NCBI GenBank assembly: GCA_946480465.1
Contig: CAMLJY010000006.1
Coordinates: 1-64,000 of the forward strand
Direction of reading: 5' to 3'
Length of the DNA: 64,000 nt
From: an uncultured Burkholderiales bacterium
GTDB lineage: Bacteria > Pseudomonadota > Gammaproteobacteria > Burkholderiales > Burkholderiaceae
Below the pieces are notes generated by a model. The model did not search any database. It saw only the letters and a program-made list of their open reading frames with translations, and had not been told where the DNA came from. This document shows positions 59,641 to 64,000 of the stretch, one piece after another (the first letter of the stretch is position 1; each line of letters starts with the position of its first letter). Made by a program: the position numbers and the translations under genes.

Positions 59641-61197
59641 TCAGAACGGGAACCAGGGCCGCGGCAGCAAGGCGTTGATGGCCTCGCGTTCGGCGGCCTG
59701 GAAGGGTCGCCACAGCGCGGCGATGCCCCAGGTCAACAGCAGCGACAGCACGCCGGCCAGCACGGCCTGGTGCCACAGCGTGGGCGTGAGCAGCGGGGCC
59801 AGGGCCAGCACCGCGCTGGCACCGGCCAGCAGCAGCAGCAGGCGCGCCAGCGTGGGCACGGGCAGCCGGTACGGCAGGCTGGCGCGGTGCAACAGCCAGG
59901 CGACGACGCCCGAGAAGCCCAGGTCCGCCAGCAGCGGCGCGGCCAGGGCCACCGGCACCGGTGCGCCGGCCCACAGCAGCGCCGCCATCGCCACCGGGCT
60001 CAGCGCGAGCACGGCCGAGCCGACGATGCAGGCGGCCGAGCGTTCGGCGGTGTTGGCCACCACCTCGAGCGCGCGGCGGTGGGTGAAGAGCAGCAGGCTG
60101 ACGGCCCACACGGCCAGCAACGGCCCGGCCTCGGCGAAGGACGCCCCGCCGATGAAGCGCGCCACCAGCGGCGCCTGCGCCGTCAGCAGCGCCAGCACCG
60201 GCAGCGCGGCCAGCACGCTGACGGCAAACACCAGCGCGATCTGCCGGTTCAGCGCCGCGAAGTCACGGTGCTGGGCGTAACGCGAGACGATGCCGGGGCG
60301 GATCAGCCCGAGGAACAGTTCGATCGGCAGGAAGCGCCGCACCTGCTCGGTGAGCCCGCGCACGAAGCCGAAGGCACCGGCCGCCTGGGGGCCGGCGATG
60401 GCGCCCAAGGTGAGCGTCAGCACCGCGCCGCCGGCGGGGATCAGCAGCAGCATGCTGGCGTAGGCATCACGCGCGATGATGGCCACGCGGCGCGGCGATG
60501 GCGGCTGCCAGGCCGGGGCGCCGGCAGGCTGCGGATCAGGCGCATGGCGGCGCAGGATGCGCAGCAGCGCCACGGCGCCCAGCAGCAGCCCGGTGCTGGC
60601 CGCCGCCAGCTCGGCCCCGGCGACGTAGCGCAGCGCGGAGCCGTCCGGCGTGCCCGACAGCAGCGGCGCCGCCGCGAGCAGCAGCACCAGCACCACGCCG
60701 CGCGCCACCGTCGCCAGCTGCACGGCCCGCTGCGCGAGCAGGAGGCCCAGCATCTGGTCGCGCAGCACGCGGGCGATGCCTTCGGCGGCCAGCACCGCGG
60801 CATAGAGCTGCAGCAGCCGAGGATCGGCCAGGCCGACGCGCGCGGCCAGCGGCGCCGCGGCCCACGCGACCACCAGCGCGACCAGCAGCAGCAGCGCCGC
60901 CTGCAGGCCGCCGGTGGCAGCGACGAAGCGCGCCAGCCGCGCGCGATCGGCGCACACGCGGTACTCAGGCAGGAAGCGGCCGGTGGCCCAGTCCATGCCC
61001 AGGGTCGACAAGGCCAGCGCCAGCTCCACCGCCGCCAGCAGCCCGGCATAAGTGCCGTACTGGCCGGTGCCCAGCAGCCGCGCGGTCAGCGCGAAGGCGG
61101 CGAAGGTCAGCGCCGCGCTGCCCGCCTTGCCGAGCACGAAATGTCCGGCGCTGCGGCGGATGTTGCGCAGCGAGTAGTGGCCGCCGGCCTCAGGCAT
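59641..61197 (-). CDS. Wzx-type polysaccharide flippase
   Basis: A 518-residue membrane protein with about 12-14 hydrophobic segments and the polysaccharide-export start GKAGSAALTFAAFALTARLL with GTGQYGTYAGLLAAVELALA. It would flip lipid-linked repeat units across the inner membrane. Start 61197 overlaps the upstream glycosyltransferase gene by 8 bp; the frame extends 10 codons further upstream. Confidence 0.88.
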   Translation of the reverse strand: MPEAGGHYSLRNIRRSAGHFVLGKAGSAALTFAAFALTARLLGTGQYGTYAGLLAAVELALALSTLGMDWATGRFLPEYRVCADRARLARFVAATGGLQAALLLLVALVVAWAAAPLAARVGLADPRLLQLYAAVLAAEGIARVLRDQMLGLLLAQRAVQLATVARGVVLVLLLAAAPLLSGTPDGSALRYVAGAELAAASTGLLLGAVALLRILRRHAPDPQPAGAPAWQPPSPRRVAIIARDAYASMLLLIPAGGAVLTLTLGAIAGPQAAGAFGFVRGLTEQVRRFLPIELFLGLIRPGIVSRYAQHRDFAALNRQIALVFAVSVLAALPVLALLTAQAPLVARFIGGASFAEAGPLLAVWAVSLLLFTHRRALEVVANTAERSAACIVGSAVLALSPVAMAALLWAGAPVPVALAAPLLADLGFSGVVAWLLHRASLPYRLPVPTLARLLLLLAGASAVLALAPLLTPTLWHQAVLAGVLSLLLTWGIAALWRPFQAAEREAINALLPRPWFPF

Positions 61198-62350
61198 CGG
61201 AGGTCTCCAGCGCGGCCGGCGCTTCACCGTGCAGCAGCTGCGCGTACAGCGCCACCTCGCGCTCGACCCAGCCTTCCAGCGCCAGCTCGCGCTCGGCGGT
61301 CAGGCGCGCCTGGCGGCCCATGCGCTCGCGCGCGGCCGCGTCCGACGCCAGGCGGCGGATCGCGTCGGCCATGGCAGCCGGGTCCTGGGCCGGGAACAGC
61401 AGGCCTTCGCGGCCGGCGTGGATCATCGCGCGGTGCGCAGGAATATCCGACAAAAGAAGCGGCAGGCCCGCGGCCATGGCCTCGCCCACGGCGGCCGGCG
61501 CGCCTTCGTGGTGCGAGGCCTGCACGTAGGCGTCGGCCTGGCGCAGGGCGCCGGGCACGTCGTCGGTGCGGCCCATCAGCGAAACGCGATCGGCCAGGCC
61601 CAGCTGGCGGATCAGCGCGGTCAGGGCCGGCCGCTCGGGCCCTTCGCCGTAGATGCGCAGCCGCAGCGGCTGCAGGCCGGCGGCGGCCAGCGCGAAGCCG
61701 CGCAGCAGGCCGGGCAGGTTCTTCACCGCTTCGAGACGGCCGAGGAACACCAGCGTCAGCGGCCCGTCGCCCGATCCGGCGGGCCGCGGCGTGAACCGGC
61801 GCAGGTCGGTCGGGTTGGGGATGACGTGCAGCCGCGCCGCATCGACGCCGAAGCCGCGCACCTGCTCGGCGATGTGCGGTGCCACGCAGACGATGGCGTC
61901 CTGGTGCCGCAGCGCCAGCCGCCACTTGGCCACGCGCAGCCGCGGAAACCGCGCCCCGCGCGACGACGCCACCGGCGTGCTGCCGATGCTGCGCACGAAC
62001 TGCACGCGCGGGTGCAGCAGCGCCAGCTCGTTGATCGCGCCGGCGCTGGGGCCGAAGTAGCTGTGCACCACGTCGGGCCTGAAGCGGCGGATCAGCCGGT
62101 CCGCCGCCAGCATGTAGCGGCCCAGTTCCAGCGCCGGCGCGCCGGCCGGGTTGGGCAGGCCGGTGTACAGCGCATCGCTCTCGCCGAGAAAGGCCTCGAC
62201 GGCGGCTTCGCGCTTGAAGCCATCGAAGGCGACCAGCGCCGTGCCGCCCGCCGCCGTGACGACCAGCGCCTGGCGCGCCATGGCCAGCTCCAGCGTGCTG
62301 AAGTTGTTGATCGGGTAACCCATGAACCGCAACAGACGCATCAGGCCCAT
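61190..62350 (-). CDS. Glycosyltransferase family 4 protein
   Basis: A 386-residue GT-B glycosyltransferase: VVHSYFGPSAGAINELALLH in the acceptor domain, LVFLGRLEAVKNLPGLLRGF, YGEGPERPALTALIRQLGL, and SHHEGAPAAVGEAMAAGLPL with the donor EX7E-like motif. The start overlaps the polymerase gene by 10 bp and the end overlaps wzx by 8 bp, so these genes form one tightly packed operon. Confidence 0.92.
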   Translation of the reverse strand: MGLMRLLRFMGYPINNFSTLELAMARQALVVTAAGGTALVAFDGFKREAAVEAFLGESDALYTGLPNPAGAPALELGRYMLAADRLIRRFRPDVVHSYFGPSAGAINELALLHPRVQFVRSIGSTPVASSRGARFPRLRVAKWRLALRHQDAIVCVAPHIAEQVRGFGVDAARLHVIPNPTDLRRFTPRPAGSGDGPLTLVFLGRLEAVKNLPGLLRGFALAAAGLQPLRLRIYGEGPERPALTALIRQLGLADRVSLMGRTDDVPGALRQADAYVQASHHEGAPAAVGEAMAAGLPLLLSDIPAHRAMIHAGREGLLFPAQDPAAMADAIRRLASDAAARERMGRQARLTAERELALEGWVEREVALYAQLLHGEAPAALETSDA

Positions 62351-63954
62351 CCTGCTCGAGTCGAAGAAGGGCCGCCCCCGAAGACGCTCGAGCCTTCGGG
62401 GAGGCGGCCGCCGGCGCCCAGGTGGGCGAAGGCATGGCCATAACGTGGATGATGCGCGGCCAGGCGCCCGTGCGGCATCGGCTGCGTGTCCTCGAAGGCC
62501 GCGGGCGCCGCGTCCGGCGACCAGCAGCGCGATGCCACGGCGATGCCGCCCAGCGTCAGCATCCACAGGCACTGCACGCTGAGGGCATTGAGCAGGCTGT
62601 CCGAATAGAACAGCAGCAGGCCGAACAGCAGCAGCCCGACGCGGGCGGCCAGCATCGCCGCGCGCGACCAGCCATCGGGCGCGCGCTGCAGGGCCCGTCC
62701 GGCACGGCGCCAGGCCAGTGCCATGATCCCCAGCACGGCCAGGAGGCCCACCAGGCCCAGGTCCCACAGGATGCTGGACGCCGCGGTGAGCCCGATGCCG
62801 ATGTAGCCGTGAGCCCGCGCCACGTGGCCGTAGACGAGCGACGCGGGCGCGAAGTACGAGCTGCCGAGCCCATGGCCGAACAGCAGCTCGTGCGGGTTCG
62901 ACCAGCCGTGGTGCGCCCACCAGTGGGTGAGCACCGTGCTGCGGTTCAGGCTGTAGCTGCTGAGGTAGCCGACCGAGCCGAAGTTGTAGGCGATGGTCTC
63001 GCGCAGCCGGTCGGCGACGCTGAGGCCGCTGCGGCCGAACTGGGTGGCGTAGATGTAGAACAGCAGTGCCGTGCACCCGACGCCCAGCAGCAGCATCAGC
63101 AACGAGGTGACCGGCGCGCGCTTGAAATAACGCCCGAAAAGCACGAGCAGCATCAGCGGCAGGAACAGCACCACGACCTTGGTTTCGCCGATGCCCATCG
63201 GCAGCGCGAACAGCAGCGCCAGCAGCAGGCACCAGCCGCCCTTGAGCACCCCTTCGCGCCAGGCGGCGATGACCAGGGTCAGCGCCATCGTCAGGAACAG
63301 CACCATGCCCGAGCTGTTGCCGCCGCCGAGGAAGGACGCCTCGAAGGTGCCGGACACGACGTCGATCGGCACCACGCCGTTGCCCATGCCCTCGCGCCGC
63401 GGCACCAGCACGATGCGCTGGTACAGCGCGAAGGGCAGCTGCAGCGCTGCCAGCACCAGCAGCAGGCGCGTGATGCGCGCCAGGTCGGCCGTGTCGCGCA
63501 TCAGCCCGGCGCAGGCGAACATCACGCCCCAAAGCTGGAAGCAGCGCTTGGTGCCGGCCGCCACCTCGGGCAGCGAGCTGCCGGCGACCGGCGCGAGGCC
63601 GATCGCCAGCATCATCAGGGCCAGCGCCAGCCAGACGTAGCCGGGTGTGCTGCGGCGCAGGTCGGGGTGGGCCAGCAGGCTGAACACCGAGGCCAGCGTC
63701 AGGAAGAAGCCCAGCATCGAGAACAGCCAGGTGATCTTGCTGAGCGCCGGCAGGAACAGCGAGACGATGCCCGACACCAGCAGCGAGCCGATCACGCACA
63801 GCCACAGCGCCAGCCGCGGCACCATCAGCAGGAAGCCCCCGAGCACCAGCCCGGCGAAGAGGCCGATGACCACCGGGCTGTTGGTCACGGCGGCGAAGGA
63901 CGCGGCCACGCAGGCCACGCCGATGACCAGCATGAAGAGGCCGCCGGTGAGCAC
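62341..63954 (-). CDS. Wzy/WaaL-like O-antigen polymerase or ligase (5' end uncertain)
   Basis: A membrane protein of at least 537 residues with about 11 hydrophobic segments. A large periplasmic loop (about 330-380) contains LTHWWAHHGWSNPHELLFGH, in the style of Wzy/O-antigen ligase proteins. It would polymerise repeat units flipped by Wzx. The only start inside the window is GTG 63954, and the frame remains open to the window edge, so the true start may lie further upstream. The last 60 residues form a hydrophilic Pro/Gly-rich tail. Confidence 0.82.
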   Translation of the reverse strand: MLTGGLFMLVIGVACVAASFAAVTNSPVVIGLFAGLVLGGFLLMVPRLALWLCVIGSLLVSGIVSLFLPALSKITWLFSMLGFFLTLASVFSLLAHPDLRRSTPGYVWLALALMMLAIGLAPVAGSSLPEVAAGTKRCFQLWGVMFACAGLMRDTADLARITRLLLVLAALQLPFALYQRIVLVPRREGMGNGVVPIDVVSGTFEASFLGGGNSSGMVLFLTMALTLVIAAWREGVLKGGWCLLLALLFALPMGIGETKVVVLFLPLMLLVLFGRYFKRAPVTSLLMLLLGVGCTALLFYIYATQFGRSGLSVADRLRETIAYNFGSVGYLSSYSLNRSTVLTHWWAHHGWSNPHELLFGHGLGSSYFAPASLVYGHVARAHGYIGIGLTAASSILWDLGLVGLLAVLGIMALAWRRAGRALQRAPDGWSRAAMLAARVGLLLFGLLLFYSDSLLNALSVQCLWMLTLGGIAVASRCWSPDAAPAAFEDTQPMPHGRLAAHHPRYGHAFAHLGAGGRLPEGSSVFGGGPSSTRAGWA

Positions 63955-64000
63955 CGGCCCCAGCGCATCCAGCGCGCCGCCCAGGCGCGCGCCGGCGGCA

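Noticed and set aside
56085..59678. A 1197-residue plus-strand reading frame
   Set aside because: The antisense of the DUF354 and glycosyltransferase genes; His/Arg/Gln-rich, no recognisable domain.
59587..61794. A 735-residue plus-strand reading frame
   Set aside because: Shadow of the wzx and glycosyltransferase genes; extreme Arg/Gln/Ala composition.
1..64000. tRNA, rRNA or CRISPR arrays
   Set aside because: No cloverleaf-like sequences, rRNA segments or regularly spaced identical repeats were noticed on reading; absence was not confirmed by a dedicated scan.

Overview
The window is high-GC DNA (about 70% by eye) with short intergenic gaps and many 1-17 bp gene overlaps. The gene content points to a betaproteobacterium of the order Burkholderiales, close to the Rubrivivax/Azohydromonas/Leptothrix type of genome. 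Supporting signs are Bug-type receptors of tripartite tricarboxylate transporters, a chromosomal integron, guanine deaminase next to xdhABC, and a KdgD-type aldarate pathway. This placement is inferred from gene content, not from a marker gene.

Layout. (1) 1-1772: proximal end of an integron. It has an attC site at the window edge, one minus-strand cassette encoding a DUF4279 protein, an attI site resembling that of class 1 integrons, a LexA-box-like element and the integrase gene. (2) 1773-3983: sparse DNA with a Sel1-repeat protein and slyX. (3) 3984-16092: purine module. A BMP-type nucleoside/purine ABC importer, guanine deaminase and a LysR regulator lie on the minus strand, divergent from xdhA-xdhB-xdhC. 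Together they would import purines or nucleosides, convert guanine to xanthine, and oxidise (hypo)xanthine to urate. (4) 16095-35284: ordinary accessory and housekeeping genes: lipoproteins, a LigAB-type ring-cleavage dioxygenase, two LysE exporters, RidA, an M23 peptidase, a ferritin-like protein plus cytochrome c, an MFS pump, a macrodomain protein and several small DUF families. Two repeats stand out here: a 36-bp direct repeat bracketing lysE, and a 160-bp MITE-like hairpin at 26158-26317.

(5) 35307-44062: a hexuronate/aldarate/2-keto-3-deoxygluconate cluster. It contains a semialdehyde dehydrogenase, a Bug receptor, KdgD, a GntR/FadR regulator, a KdgR-like IclR regulator, KdgK, uronate dehydrogenase (apparently broken) and an SMP-30 lactonase. 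A shared motif of the type TTGTAYGACGAC occurs before kdgD, the GntR gene and udh. A KdgR-box-like palindrome lies just before kdgK. (6) 44174-50365: cupin, COQ7, D-aminoacylase with a Bug receptor and a divergent LysR gene, and a stress-type flavin-binding protein. (7) 50462-51961: an orphan protein that looks like fused TssB and TssC type VI sheath subunits. It is followed by a gene-free, lower-GC stretch with a 12-bp tandem repeat. (8) 52526-64000: an exopolysaccharide region with a secreted polysaccharide lyase, Gfo/Idh oxidoreductase, DUF354 protein, a tandem double glycosyltransferase, a Wzx flippase, a glycosyltransferase and a Wzy/WaaL-like polymerase whose 5' end may lie beyond the window.

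No rRNA, tRNA or CRISPR was seen. All family calls were made by reading the translated sequence; no database search was run.
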